DNA of 64,000 nt from Allacma fusca (taxonomy: Eukaryota; Arthropoda; Collembola; Symphypleona; Sminthuridae). This document shows positions 13,302 through 25,915 of this stretch, piece by piece. Within the stretch, counting starts at the first letter, position 1, and the number at the start of each line of letters is the position of its first letter. Under the pieces are notes generated by a model. The model saw only the letters and a list, made by a program, of their open reading frames with translations, had not been told where the DNA came from and made no database searches. Where the stretch lies: positions 24,428,001 through 24,492,000 of the forward strand of contig OX359246.1 in the NCBI GenBank assembly GCA_947179485.1. The letters are read 5' to 3'. The translations under genes and the position numbers were made by a program.

Positions 13302-14694
13302 TTTCTCTCCGTCTGTAACAGACATTGTACCTTTGCACCACATATTTTCTCCGTGTAAATATTTTGATCAAATCCCATTTACCACAATGTTGATTTTTCT
13401 CCTTAAAAGAGCATACAGAATGTTACCTCCTATCAAAATAAATATCTTCTCTGACCCCATAACATACCAAATGAACCGTAATAATGTTTAAGTCTATCTC
13501 AAAAAATTATCCAAATATTAAAAAGCGAAGCTGGACATTCCTCCGTCCTTACTACGTTCATATGTGCTTTGCATACATCTCCGTCCTATACTCTCAGTGT
13601 CAGCAAGATTCCCCCGCCTTGGCTGAGAGAATGGAGAAACTTTGTAATCTTCCTCTAGCATAAGAACAATAGATACAAGGGAAGTAAAGAAAAGCTCCCA
13701 GGACATAAATCAGAGGAAATAGAACTCCAGATAGGACATTAGTATTGTTGTGCTAGGCATGGGAATAAAAATGATTTATTGTAATTTTAATGTTCCCTCG
13801 TTCCCCTGAATAGTCGCATTATAATAAGTAAATTGAATACCCCGCATTTCTTTAAACATATCTACACTTAAGGAAAGATCCTAGTACAAGCTAGGAACTT
13901 ACAATGCATCTCTCCATATTACTACACACCATTCCTGAATTCCCGCAGCTCTGACTCTTGCACTAACATTCTCTTGTATAGAAGGGAAAAAAATATGAAA
14001 ATTGTAATAAACAGAATGCTACGTACAGAGAAATTCCTGTATTTTCTTTTTGCGTTGAGTCCCTTGTAGTAGCAAAAGTTTCACTGGAGAATGCTACAGT
14101 CATAGGGAAGTTAGGAAAGCTCTAACCTCAAGATTCTGTCCCGAATCTCATCATCCCTCAGAAACAAAGACCCACACGGGGAGTGCGGAGCTGGGGGGAT
14201 TAAATAGGAATTTCTTTCACTCCTGTATCTGTATTTCATATGTGCTCCTACTGGGAGGAGGATGATTGGAAAAATGTAAACATTGAGTTGAGTGAACGTT
14301 CACTCACTGTTTTTGTATGTTGCTCTCCATGGGCCTGGGTGGGAGTCTAGCAATAAAGGGATAAGGTCATGTGTAAACAAGCCGGAAATCAATTTCTCTT
14401 TTCCAGCAGAGGTACTCATACAGGAGAATGTAAATAACCTGGAAGAATTTGGTTGTTTGCCATAAATAAAGTATGGATTTACAGCCAGATTACACGTTCA
14501 GGAAGGAAATGATGGGGATGGGAGAGGTAGAAATTAAAATTGTAGGGAGAACAACTCCGCTATTGACTCTCTCTGGGTTCCTTGTGCAAATCAAATGATA
14601 GGAGCGTGTAAGATGTCTATAGGAATAACTGCATGTGTGCCTATGTACATGTGTCTGTATCAACATGTGTGCAATTATATACTTGGAATAACAG

Positions 14695-14766
14695 CTTTCT
14701 CTTATATGTATGTACGCTTTCTCTTATATGTATGTACGCTTTCTCCTATATGTATGTACGCTTTCT
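14695..14766. repeat. 22-bp tandem repeat, about three copies
   Basis: The unit TTTCTCTTATATGTATGTAC plus GC repeats three times with one T/C change in the third copy, followed by a truncated TTTCTCC. Confidence 0.9.
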
Positions 14767-16869
14767 CCATCCCTCTCTCTCGTTTAAATTTAAATACGGA
14801 GCTAGTCTCTTCCTGAGGCATTCATGCCCAGGTCAGAGTCCTTATTGTGTATGCGTCTGCTTTCTCCACCAGCATAGATTGTGGTTTTACAAGTCTTTCT
14901 CCATGCATACAGGGTAATGCCGGTGGATTGGGGATTTGTGGATTTGAGATCTATTTATCGATTTGAAGCTCCGCTCGCACTTTCACTCTACCCCCGCGCT
15001 TTCTCCCGTGCTTACCTTTCCAGTGGGCTTTCACTATAGTAGGGATTGCTGACTGGTGAGTGTGTCGGATTACCTCTGTAATGAGAGTTTGTTCCGGGGA
15101 ACTTTCCCTATGTATCTCCATATAAGTAGACAAATACGGACGCTTACAATTCATAAGTTCCCTCAAAGCTTGTATTTCACAAGGAATCATATACGGATCC
15201 TACTTTCCCAATTTTTCTACCTCAACTTTGTACTCTGAGGTTGGGCTGGGAGGAAAGGTAATGTCCAGCTGAAGCACGTGTAGAAAATCCAGGGAATTGT
15301 ATGTCCTTTACACTTGTGGATATTCCTATGGTGCTCATATAGTTTGAATAATAAATTAAAAACTGTGTGTTTGCACGCATTTATATACGCAAAATTGTTC
15401 CAATACAATTTCCTCATTCTGACATTGTTTCAGTTGATAGATTTTATTTCGACTGCGTGTCCGTTCCATTTTTTCTCCAAACGCTTGGTTTTGTTTCTTA
15501 GCCATTGATCCATAAAATCCTGTAAGAAGTATCTACAAATGAAAATATTTTGTTCACAAAGGCATGCAAACTATTCCTGTTGGCCATGAAGATTACCCAA
15601 AGGAACCAAGAAGTTGAGGGGAAGTAGGGGGGGGGAGAAATCAAACTGTTAAGTAAATAATCAGGGAAGATTCGCCTGTGGGGAAAAAAGAGGAAGGAAA
15701 AAGTAAGAAAGGAGCTTTCTGGAGAAAAGAATTTCAATTTGCAAAATTCCTACGGTGTTTCTATACATTCCTGTAGGTAGTAGTTGCCCAAGTTTTTTTT
15801 GTCATAGAGATATAACATTGTGGCCATAGCCATGGAGAAAGTAAGGGAGAAAAGAGTTTGCTTCAATAGTCCACGCACAACAAAGTAAGCCTTGTGAAAA
15901 GACCCGTGTCAAAGTTTCGAATTGGGGAAAATGCCCTCACAGTAGCAGCAGCAACAGCAACAGCTGTACACCCGCCACTAAGTATTTTCATATAGGAACA
16001 TCCACCAGGATTACAACAAAGCCTATAGCAGACTATAGATTATCCTGGATTTCGGAGCTGGAGAGCCTGGAGTAAATTATTTGTGAATGACAAGTTCCTG
16101 GCGTGTGCCAATCATGCCGCAAATTTACTTGGGCTTCCACTCCACTCCTCCGTGTCTTCCGTCTTTCTTATGTATTCCCCATGCTGATGCCAAACTACGG
16201 ACATCGTACAGGCTTTTAGAGCTGTGTGGGGAAATTATACAGTCTGTTCTGGCTATGAGAGTCCCTTCCATGAGAGCATTTTGCTTTGAATGACAAATGT
16301 TTTGGTAGTTTCTCTTTTCAGTAGAAATTGCATTTTTAATTTTTGGAGGGCGGGGAATTGGAGGATTTTATAAGGGGTAGCTTTTTGATGGGTACTTTTA
16401 TATCGAGATTGAACTCCAATAGGAAATAAGGCCTTGTTACAGTTTAGGAAATTTTTTTATCAGACGGGAGGAAAAACAGATCACAGTTTACACGTCGCAC
16501 TTTTATGTTTTTTTTCAGAGAGTCTGCCCTACTTTCAGTTGCATTTACGAGTATAGAGTGATATGCTTTAGGATTTTATATTGTAATGCATCAGGAGTTG
16601 TACGTACAGGGCTCCGCCTTTAATACAGTATTTGATGGGATGAGTCCAAATATTTTTCCTGTGAAAAGAAACTGCATTTTTGTGTGTGTATTTGGAGTAT
16701 AAGAGTGCACTGTACTATTCCTAACCTTACACGAAAGCTTGAATTATTCACTCCTTCAAGTATTTCCAGGCACACATTTCCCCTTGACGCTCTCTACCAG
16801 ATGTTCATTTCCGTCGAGCCAATTATATCAAAGCTCAGTTGCATTCTCCATGGGAAAAAATCTCATGAA

Positions 16870-17045
16870 TGCTTTCACCACAAGGTGAAAGGTCGGAGAA
16901 AGCCTGGAAGAAAAAAGGTGAAAGTACGGAGAAAGTACGGAGAAAGCCAGGTGAAAGCAAAAAGAAAGCAAGGAGACAGTAAGGTGAAAGTATGGAGAAT
17001 TTCAGGAGAAAGTAAGATAAAAGTCAGAATAAAGTAAAGTGAAAG
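16870..17045. repeat. degenerate GGAGAAAGT/GTGAAAGT array
   Basis: About a dozen loosely spaced (10-14 bp) units of the form GGTGAAAG, GGAGAAAG or GGAGACAG. This is the same motif family as the arrays at 31.9 kb, 37.5 kb, 45.5 kb and 48.2 kb. Confidence 0.75.
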
Positions 17046-17247
17046 TTGAGAAATTCCAAGGAAACTAACTTTGGAGAAAAATCTATGACAATTTTTCTAA
17101 ATGCTGGATCTAATGACATAATAAAAAAGAGAAAGCTGGAAAGGTCAATCATTTCAAGTGTCTAAAGATTTTTTCCCTTTCACGTTCCACCCACTCGTCT
17201 GCTTCTCGCTATTTTTTGGGTGCAGCAAAAAAGCTCCTGCTACAGGA

Positions 17248-17276
17248 ACAGCAGTAGCAGCAGCAGCAGCAGCAGC
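17248..17276. repeat. (CAG)n trinucleotide tract
   Basis: A run of CAG with one TAG interruption. It codes for poly-Ala in one plus frame and lies in an open frame of unclear status (17,158-17,433). Confidence 0.9.
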
Positions 17277-20200
17277 CCTCAAAGCCGGAGATAATATTTC
17301 CGGAGAATGTTTCCTGAACCAGACTAAAAGTCTACCACAATTCTCTCCCTCAAGTATCTTGGAGAGGACAGTTATGACGCTGGAGTGTGTCGGGGTTGGA
17401 GGGGAAGATGGTTTAAGCGTGTCCCAGTCGTAAAGGAGATAATAATGTCCATTCTCCATGTGTCCACGAGCTTATGTACACATGTCCGTGTGGTTTTTAC
17501 ACCACTTCCCATCCAACTGGGGCCAGGACTATATACAGTCGTACATACAGCCCACTACACCCATGTAGCTAAACCTGGGAATGACGCAATCTAACAGTGC
17601 TCGTATTTCAACACTGAGATAACACATCTTTAAAGCTTGTCAGCTCCCAGCAGCGTGCAAGATACGCTGTATGTAATCCACATTCGGTAGATATTCATAT
17701 ACAAAAATCTCATACAAAATCCTACTTTCCCATGTTACAGTTACACTTGTAATAATATTGCGTACAGAGCACTCTTGCTCTGACTTCCTTCCTCATAAAA
17801 GCACTTTCTCTCCACAACCTATACAAAAACCTCCGTAGGCAGGTTCCACTTACCCCACACCCTATAGAAATTGTCTCCTTATGAAACGACCACGTAAAAA
17901 TCCCAAAAAATTTTCTCCCAGAGTGCTTTCCCTCCAAGATCCACTGTATCCCTATAAAACACGCAGCTCATCCCCTAGACCCTATATCCAAGGAGGGGAG
18001 TGCGAGTGTAAAACCTACTTTCATGTGAACACCCACTTGACAAGAGAAAGCGGAGCGGGAGAAAAATAGCTTGTTAGCGTTTTATTATTAACGACAACTT
18101 CTCCCAAATGTGACCATATAGACACAATTGCTTTCAGATCCTTTAAGATAATTCCTTCCCCAGCGTACATACACATGAAGTATGTACTCTCTCTGAGAAA
18201 AACAAATCACTATTTGTGAGAGACCATTTTCCCCAGGATTTTTAAACCAATATTTCCTGATTATTTTCAATGTCACACACAATCACCAGAGGCTTTACAC
18301 AAAAATCTGGCCTCCCTTCAAAGCTCTTTTAAGGTCACACGCATCTCTGCGTGGAGCTCTACAGAAGAAAGAACAGTGCACTCTCCCTATGGAAACATCC
18401 CTGGAGAAAATTGACGCTCCTCCTGCTCTTGTGATGGAAAAAAAGGAAAAAGGGAATTGTCCTCAAGGAGAAAGTCACCAGGTACTTTTGCATCTCAGAG
18501 AAAATCCTCTTGGAAGGATCAAGTCCCTTATGGTGAAAGTTGACTGGAAATGTCTAAATATCTCCTCTCAGCTATGTATCTACATATTCGAGTCTCTCTA
18601 GTCTGATTCCCAGAATAAAATAGCAATTTGTGCCTCAGAACCAGGACATTGTATAAATGAGTGTGTACAACCTGAATATAAATTGGCTTTATGTACAGTA
18701 CATGCATGCATTGCTCAGGATGCTATTAAAATAACACTAAAACCTTCCCAGCCAGAAACAAAACTCATTGTAACATAACTACCCGATGATCCCTTGTATC
18801 GTTAGCTCTCCGAGACAGACACCCACTCCTGACTTCCCATCAGCAGGCCCGAATGCCAGATGTGCACGTGGAGGCTCATATATCTACTATACACTGTCCA
18901 TATATCTGTATATAAAGGTATAGCGTATAGACACTACACCAGCATATAGGGATAACTAAGGAAAAAGAAAGCAAATGGTTATTTGAATGTCGGCGGCTCA
19001 CGACAGAGTCGTAAGTAACCAAGTAAATAAGGTGTAAAAAATGTGAGGGGAAAGTGCTCCAGCCATTATAAATATATACAGCCAAGTTCCCAAGACGGAG
19101 GGAAGATTGGGAGATTGGGATTTACTAGCATGTCATCAAAGTGTTAGCTGTTGTCGAGTTGGGGAAATCTAAAGGAGATAAAATGACAAGGGAAGAGGGG
19201 AGGACATGAATCTTCTCCCTTCTTAAAAGACATCTCTCCTCTCAGCCCAATATGCTTTGTCAGCATCCCAGCCCCGCATCCTTGATTGATCAAGATACGG
19301 AGGACTTTCCCCAAGAAGGAAAGTCTAATACAAGAAATACATTGTGGGTTACCCATGCCTAACCATACAGTTCCCTTCAGAGAAGATAATATTGAATTTG
19401 ACAAAATTAATAAGAAGATTCCTCCTTCTCTTACTTTCTCCTCGGACTTTCTCCTGGATTTTCATTCCCTTTTGAATTGGAACTTTCACTAGTAATTCTT
19501 GGATTTTCCCTTTTTTTGGGTAGAGAAATGAAAGTTGGAGAATTTTCTCTGAAGCAAAATGACTTAATTTCAGTAATCAAAAGATAGGAGAAAGAGTTAA
19601 TGAGATACTTTCCCCAGAGGTTTTTTTTGTCTAGTGGAGGTTTTTAAGGACAGGGGGATCAAGGGAAGAAAAATCGTTTTTTTGAGACAGGTGTTTATTT
19701 GAAAGCCTGGTAATGGAAAGGGATTGGAAACAATTTGAGAGCATTACCCATAATTAGGCAATCGGTGAGCCGCGAAATGGAAAAAAGTTTCAAGTAGATA
19801 GTTTCCCTTCCCTGGTGTCTTGGGAGGCTGAGCCTTCCCTCCACACAGCCTTTCCTCCCTTAATAAATGTTGGGATTAGAAAAAAAGGAAGAGAAAGTTC
19901 CTTTCCCTATTACGGAGGCTATCTATGGGTAAATATCTACTTATAAGGGAAAAATTATGTAAATATCATTGCCGGAGTAGATTAGGAAAAGTCAGAGCTG
20001 GGGAGACATACGTTACAGTTGCTAACTTTTTTTACGGCTCGGATGTCATGCATAAAGCGTCGTTAAAACTTAGACCCCTATATATGTGTTTATAGCCTAG
20101 GGAAGGAAGTTGGATTTTGGAGTGTCTATAGAATTGTGTATCTATAGGTGTGTGTGGATACATATATATTCAAGAGCCTTTGAACAGCTCCAGGGGATAG

Positions 20201-23200
20201 GCTTCCTTCGACGGAGCGATTTAATAAGCCACTATTATCGTGAGATTTGGTGGAAAATATGACCAAGTCTCCCATGTTTTCTAGTCAATAAGGCAGGAGT
20301 CTCCTCGTCGTTTCCTATTCTTTGACAATATCCTCAGGAGGAGAAAAACTTGAGAGGAACTTGGAATTGGAAAACTTTATCCACACATGCACGTATGAAT
20401 AGTAAATAGGAATCAATTCCCGGAAATCAACTTTAACTGCTAATTATGCTCCAACCTCAAAGCTGACAGGTCAGCCCTTTCCAAAAAACTAATATAACAT
20501 TTAGCTATCCTATGTATGTATATCGAGCCATATAGGGAAAAATCCACTTATAAACTTCCAGCCACTTAAGAAATCTAGATCCTCACGTAATAATTGAACT
20601 CCCTATAAAAAAAACTCTTTTGTTTCCACCGGAATAAAAATTTTTTTCTGGGAGAAAGTTCTCAAGTGAAAGTTGGAGAAAGTTGACAATCGCTATTAGG
20701 AATGAAAATTGCGGAGGAATTTTTTTTTTGTCAGAGAGTCTCTTCAAACTATACTTTTAAACTGAATTTTATTGGCATATTTAATTATAGCATCACTCAA
20801 AGATCCGAAACTTTCACTTCTGAAGAGGCAAGTAAAAAATCACTACAGAGACTTCCGTTTAGAAGAACATCTCGGGAAAAAACAAAATCTTTGAAACAGC
20901 CTCCTTTTTTAAGGAGAAAATTTTGTTTGGAGAAAGTCACTGGAGTTTTTCTTTGGGACGAGGGAAGTTATACTGTATATTTCCCTTGAATTGTTTAGAA
21001 TTCCTTGCGTAATCTGTTTCCTGGCACTTGCTGAAAACTGTGGAGATCTAATCCGAACCAAGTTATGAATTATGATTGAATTGGCAAAGGAAAAGAAATT
21101 CTTTGAAGGAGTAATATAAAATGAAAGATAAAACTTTAGTTTTCAAGTGTGTTTGCTCTGGAAGGGAATGTGGTTCCTTTCGGATTAAACCCCAGCCATT
21201 AAGAATGGATAGACATAAACATGTAACTGTGCCTGAGATGTTGTCAGGGAAGAAAATTCTTTATCTTTCTCTCCATCCTGGGAAATCCACTTGTAAGAGG
21301 AGATTGCATACGTAAATGTCCTAAAAGGAAAAGACACATAAACATCTCCAAGATTATTTCCCATTTCCGCTCCCTCCCTCCAAATACTTATGTTCAGTTC
21401 CTCCGTCCAAGATAAGAGAGGAGACAGATCCCACGAACTTCCCTCACATACGGATACTTTCACCAAGGAGAAAGTTCAAGTTTCATAACGTGTGCCTCCG
21501 GACAGGCATAAAATATTAATGCTTGACCTACCCGGGGAAATTCTTTTCCTTCCAGGGTAGAGATCGTGGTTTGGGAAGGTAAATGTTCAGAGGTAACAGA
21601 AAGCGTCAGGATTTATCAAAACGAAACTCCTCAAAAAATTCACAAGGTTGAGGGTACGTCCGGTGGAGCTGTTTTTTTACTAAGCCTATTTAATTTTTCA
21701 AATGGTTCCCTTTTATTCCCCGGACTAGATTCGTTTTGTAAATGAAAATTTGATGATATTTCAAGAGAAGTGCATCTCACATAATAGCATTTGTTTATTT
21801 TCGTCCATAATTCAAATCTGTAGATACTTATAGGCTTTGAATTCCTGGGAAAAGAAACGGATGGAATCCAAACAGGGTTTTGGGATGTTGCAACTTTCCG
21901 CTGCTCCCCACACTTATTGTTGCATTTTGGAGTTGAGTTGGTTTCGAAAAGTTTTGAAGGAGGAAAACATTGGAGTCCCTCAAGAGATCCTTCACACAGG
22001 GATAATATTCCAACTGTATTCTTTTGCGAAGGGGGATGTACATAAGATATTTACGTCATTGCTTCTGTCTAAACATTATGTCCGACCTCCAATGCAGAAA
22101 TCTTGAGGGCTCATCTCTCCAGAATACACAAGTATTTACTTTTTGCAGAGGACACTCTTTGCAAATACGTGAGTCGAGAAAGTATGGGGTTTAGTAGGAA
22201 ATTTCACAACTTTCTCCAGTCCTATTGTATTTGACAAACTGAGATGTGTGTTCTATTGGCATACATATGCACATACATGGACGTACTTATTATGTACTTT
22301 CACCTGAGAAGTTGACGAAGAACTTGGAGAAGTTAAAGCATATTGAGAACTTACTAGATACAGTCAGCCGGATTTGTTGTCTCCACAGTAACTTATTTCC
22401 ATGGCTATTGCTTAACTTTCTCCAGTCTGAAATTTCTCAATGTACCAGAATTTGGGAATTTGTCTCGACAGGAGGTATTATTAATTCCGGAAGAGACTGG
22501 GCCCATTCGTAAATGCACGGTTCTTAGGAGCAAGGATAGGCAGATAACTTTCTCCGGGACTTCCCGAGTCACTTGGGTAAAAGACTGAGATTAAATCCAT
22601 GCCAAGGATTCAAATAACACCGGAGGGAGGGTTGGGATAATTACATGCTCGTTTTTCCCCACAAAATTGTCACTTGTGAAATGTTTTGTGTGCGGAGTGA
22701 AAGTGGGTGAAAGCTGGGAGTGAGGATGTGGAGACAGATAGGGAAACCTCATCTACTACAGGGAGTACTCTACCTATCTGAAGATGAGGAAGACCCAAAG
22801 CTTGCATTTAAATTTTACTGCGATGGTAATAATAATGATGATGGTCGGCAAGTATAATTCCCCCTCAAGTCATGAATAAATTTTATGACATGGCAAGAAA
22901 GAGAGGGAGAGAGAGAGAGACAGGGAGAGATACAGAACCTTTGCTGTAGAGACAGAACTGTAAGACCGAAGCCATTGAGAAAGCAGGGAGACGCTCTATA
23001 GGGATACGCAAAGGTAGAGTCAGAGAGCAGATGTGGATGGTCCAATTTTGGTGCACCTTTATGGAGCACATTTCTGGGAGCTTGGAGTGAAACTATAAGT
23101 ACATGAATCTCTTGTCTCTGTAAACCACTACATGCAAATAACCAAGTCAAACTTTCCAGGGTTATAAAATTTAAATGGTTTATGCAAATTGGTTCTGCAC

Positions 23201-24909
23201 ACACACACACACACATAAAATCATTTACCTATGTATGTATGTATCTGCGTGTGCTGTGGAGAGGAGCATCTCTCAGAATAGAGGATTTTTCATACTCATG
23301 TCCAACCCGGCTCCTCTGAAGAAATGATAAAATGCTAACTCACCTCTTGGAATTTTCCAGTGCTTAACCCTAACTTACTTCCTCCCAGGCATGTGATATT
23401 ACTGGAGCTCTGGTTTTATAGCTGACACTCCTTCCTCAAAAGAATTTCAGAATCTGGAGTGAGCTTGTAATTTTTCACGTGGGTCCCAAATGTAAATTTC
23501 CCAAGTGCTCTTATGCGAAAGTAAAAAACATGGAGCTTGAAAGCTAAATTTCATTTTGAAGTTTCTCCTGTCCCTCTAGTTTTGTCTCATGTCATTTTTT
23601 GGGGAGTTGATTGCAAATTTAGAGTGTGGAGGGACGTCGCTATTGTAGTTTGTCTTACCTTTGTGTCTCCATTACTTAAAGTGGTAATAAAGGGAAAAGT
23701 AGATACCTGGAGAAAATTTCCATGAAAGCAATCATCCCTGGCAAACCGACGAGCCTTCAAGGTGAAAGGTATTTTGAGAGGTGAAAGCTCCTTACGGTGT
23801 TAAAAACATACACGTGCATAATTTTCAGATTATTGTAATAATGTTCTTTCCCGACGTAATTCCTTTCTCGGAAAAGAAAATGAAGAGTTGAGGATGATAT
23901 CTTGTGAAGTGGGAAAGTGGATAAAGTATTTACATCAAACTTGAGAGGTAGGGATGGAAAAGAGACAGATCATTATATATTGCAATAGCGGGTTAGAGTC
24001 ATATTTTCTTTGAGGAGCTCTACATCCTTGAATGGGAGAAAGCACTTAAATATTTTCTACTCCAATTTTTCCTGTACTTTCCCTCTCACAAGTATATTTT
24101 TTCCTTGGCAGTCCTTAAAGAACCTACGTGACGGCAATTGATACAGGGAAAGTTTTTAGTTTAAAGCTTGTACGTGAAAATGTTCTACATAGGTTTTGCA
24201 TTAGCTCAAGGGGCTCTTTATCATTGGTTGAGAGTTAGGGAATATTAAAGATTCAGAGGGGTAAGGATGATATGGGAAGGAGGAGAGGGAGTCCCTATTA
24301 ATTCTTGGCTTCGGATTCTCTTGTTGTTGTGGGGAATCGAGGAGGGATCTTTATATGGAGAAATAGATATGTGTTTATAGAGTTGAGCTCCAATTTTTTA
24401 AACGATAGAGAGAGAGAGAGCTTGAATAATTCCCTTAAGAATATTAGAAGAAAAATCAATACAGCTGAACATGGGAAGAGAAAAGGAGGAAAAACGCTCG
24501 GAATCGAATTCATTTGTTCCATCCATCTCCTATTTACATAGGCAAAAAGGAAAGGGGATGGAATTAGAAAGCTCCTGCCAATTTCACTTTGTATCGCTCT
24601 ATATATGCCCTAAGGTCCAGTGGTTCCATAAGCTGTTGCCAGACATTGGAGATCTCATTTGCTATTATTGCCTGCCGTTGGTAACATCCTCCTCCATATG
24701 AGCCCACCTATGTATACTTGGAGTTGTGGGTACACATGGCTCTTTTGCAATTCACTCGGTAATCAATTTCATCCATCAGAACCAACTCATTGTCAGCAAT
24801 GGGCTTCGACTCTTAAAAGAGGTTTTATTACCTTCCGCTCTTCTTTCCTTACCAGCGGTGATCAATGTGCTGGTAATATCTACCGTACTGAAAAACAACT
24901 AGAGTCGAC

Positions 24910-24935
24910 TATGCTCACCATTACACTACCATCGA
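24910..24935 (-). repeat. tRNA-Gly-like 5'-half fragment, copy 3
   Basis: Identical to the 26-base units at 11,856 and 12,018 and in the same orientation. On the minus strand it is followed by GTCGACTC rather than an anticodon stem. The next copy is 166 bp away. Confidence 0.75.
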
Positions 24936-25075
24936 ATTATAAAAGGTATTTCCCAGAAAAGCTCCCCAATGCTCATTGTTGAGCTCCTTTCATCTCTGAA
25001 TTGTATTTGCAAGGATCGTGCCTAATGCCCATCAAACTGTCAGTAGGAGCAGGGTTATGAAGTGAAACTGGGATC

Positions 25076-25101
25076 CTTGCTCACCATTGCACGACCATCG
25101 A
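25076..25101 (-). repeat. tRNA-Gly-like 5'-half fragment, copy 4 (diverged)
   Basis: Matches the other Gly-type units with several changes (minus strand TCGATGGTCGTGCAATGG then TGAGCAAG). It keeps the spacing of the family (166 bp from copy 3). Confidence 0.65.
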
Positions 25102-25310
25102 TTTAACCGCTAAATTTTGAAGCTACACCATGGCTTTGCGTAAGCCGTAGTACAAGCTGTGCTCACCTACTTTACATAGAAATAATTGGTCTTGGTACTG
25201 AAACGAAGCTAACAGCACTTACAAATATTTCTGTCGCGAAAATTAACTGGAATTTTGTATTCGGTTTACATGTTCATTAAAACATTAGATATATGAAAGA
25301 CAATAGAGGT

Positions 25311-25645
25311 ATGTCGTCGCTGAAGAGGCAAAATGGACTAAGCGCAATTTCGACTAGAAGCAAAATGGTCTACATGCCTTTTTCCTTAAAGGCAAAACGG
25401 AATAGTTGCAAGCTTTCCTGAAAGCAAAATGAACTACATGCGTGTATACTTTCATAATGGCCATTATGCTTTAAAGCGAAATTGTATGTAGACCATTTTG
25501 CTTTTAGACGAAATTGTAAGTAGACCATATTGCTTTTAAAACTTGATGCATCTGTTCCATTTTGCATTTAGTAAAACTGCATGTAGACCATTTTGATTTT
25601 AATCGAAAATGCATGTATTCCATTTTGCCTCTTCAGCGACGATGT
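25311..25645. mobile_element. 327-bp MITE with 23-bp perfect TIRs and 4-bp TSD
   Basis: The element spans 25,315-25,641. Its two ends are a perfect 23-bp inverted repeat beginning CGTCGCTGAAGAGGC, and it is flanked on both sides by ATGT (25,311-25,314 and 25,642-25,645), a clear target-site duplication. It encodes no protein. The interior is made of 27-34-bp units containing GCAAAATGGTCTACAT on the left and its inverse TGTAGACCATTTTGC on the right, meeting at a perfect palindrome CATAATGGCCATTATG near 25,454-25,469. It is therefore a non-autonomous, nearly palindromic DNA element. The mobilising family cannot be named from the TIR alone. Confidence 0.88.
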
Positions 25646-25669
25646 GTTCTGCAAAAACTAAAACATCTC

Positions 25670-25695
25670 TATGCTCACCATTACACTACCATCGA
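25670..25695 (-). repeat. tRNA-Gly-like 5'-half fragment, copy 5
   Basis: Identical to copies 1-3. On the minus strand it is preceded by TCC, giving TCCTCGATGG, which is the same 5' start as the Asp-type copies. The distance to copy 4 is 594 bp. Removing the MITE and one target duplication (331 bp) leaves 263 bp, close to the 272 bp separating Asp copies 3 and 4. Confidence 0.75.
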
Positions 25696-25844
25696 GGATT
25701 AAGCTGTACTTGGAAATTATTTTACTTTGCACTGAATTTCAATGTAATTATACAGACGAGGTTGAAAAGAACTAAGTTATTTTGCGTCTTCACTCACATC
25801 CAGTTTAGAAAGTACACATGAGATTGTACTAATACTTAAAACCG

Positions 25845-25915
25845 AGCCTGATGGTCGGGTGCTGTAGCGAATCTGTTATGCTTCAGAAGGGGTGGTTTTC
25901 GATTCTAGTTCGCCC
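25845..25915 (+). repeat. possible degenerate tRNA-derived (SINE-like) segment
   Basis: The segment reads GCCTGATGGTCGGGTGCTG, then about 35 bp later GGTTTTCGATTCTAGTTCG. The second block resembles a Pol III B box (GGTTCGAATCC) and the first a weak A-box region, at roughly tRNA spacing. Stem pairing is poor. It could be a decayed SINE head, or chance. Confidence 0.3.

Larger units (their letters stand above)
12050..24900. other. gene-poor stretch with no supported gene
   Basis: No exon chain or recognisable protein was found on either strand. The stretch contains microsatellites, a three-copy 22-bp repeat near 14.7 kb, CAG tracts near 15.95 and 17.25 kb, a degenerate GAAAGT array near 16.9 kb, and many GGAGAAAGT/ACTTTCTCC words. 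It may be intronic to the GPCR gene whose 3' exons begin at 32,586, but no splice evidence shows this. Confidence 0.5.

Noticed and set aside
15024..15055. 32-bp possible micro-exon (WAFTIVGIAD) between TTTCCAG and GTGAGT that could join the GPCR TM2 exon in phase
   Set aside because: Too short to form TM1, 17.5 kb from the next exon, and such acceptor-donor pairs are expected by chance.
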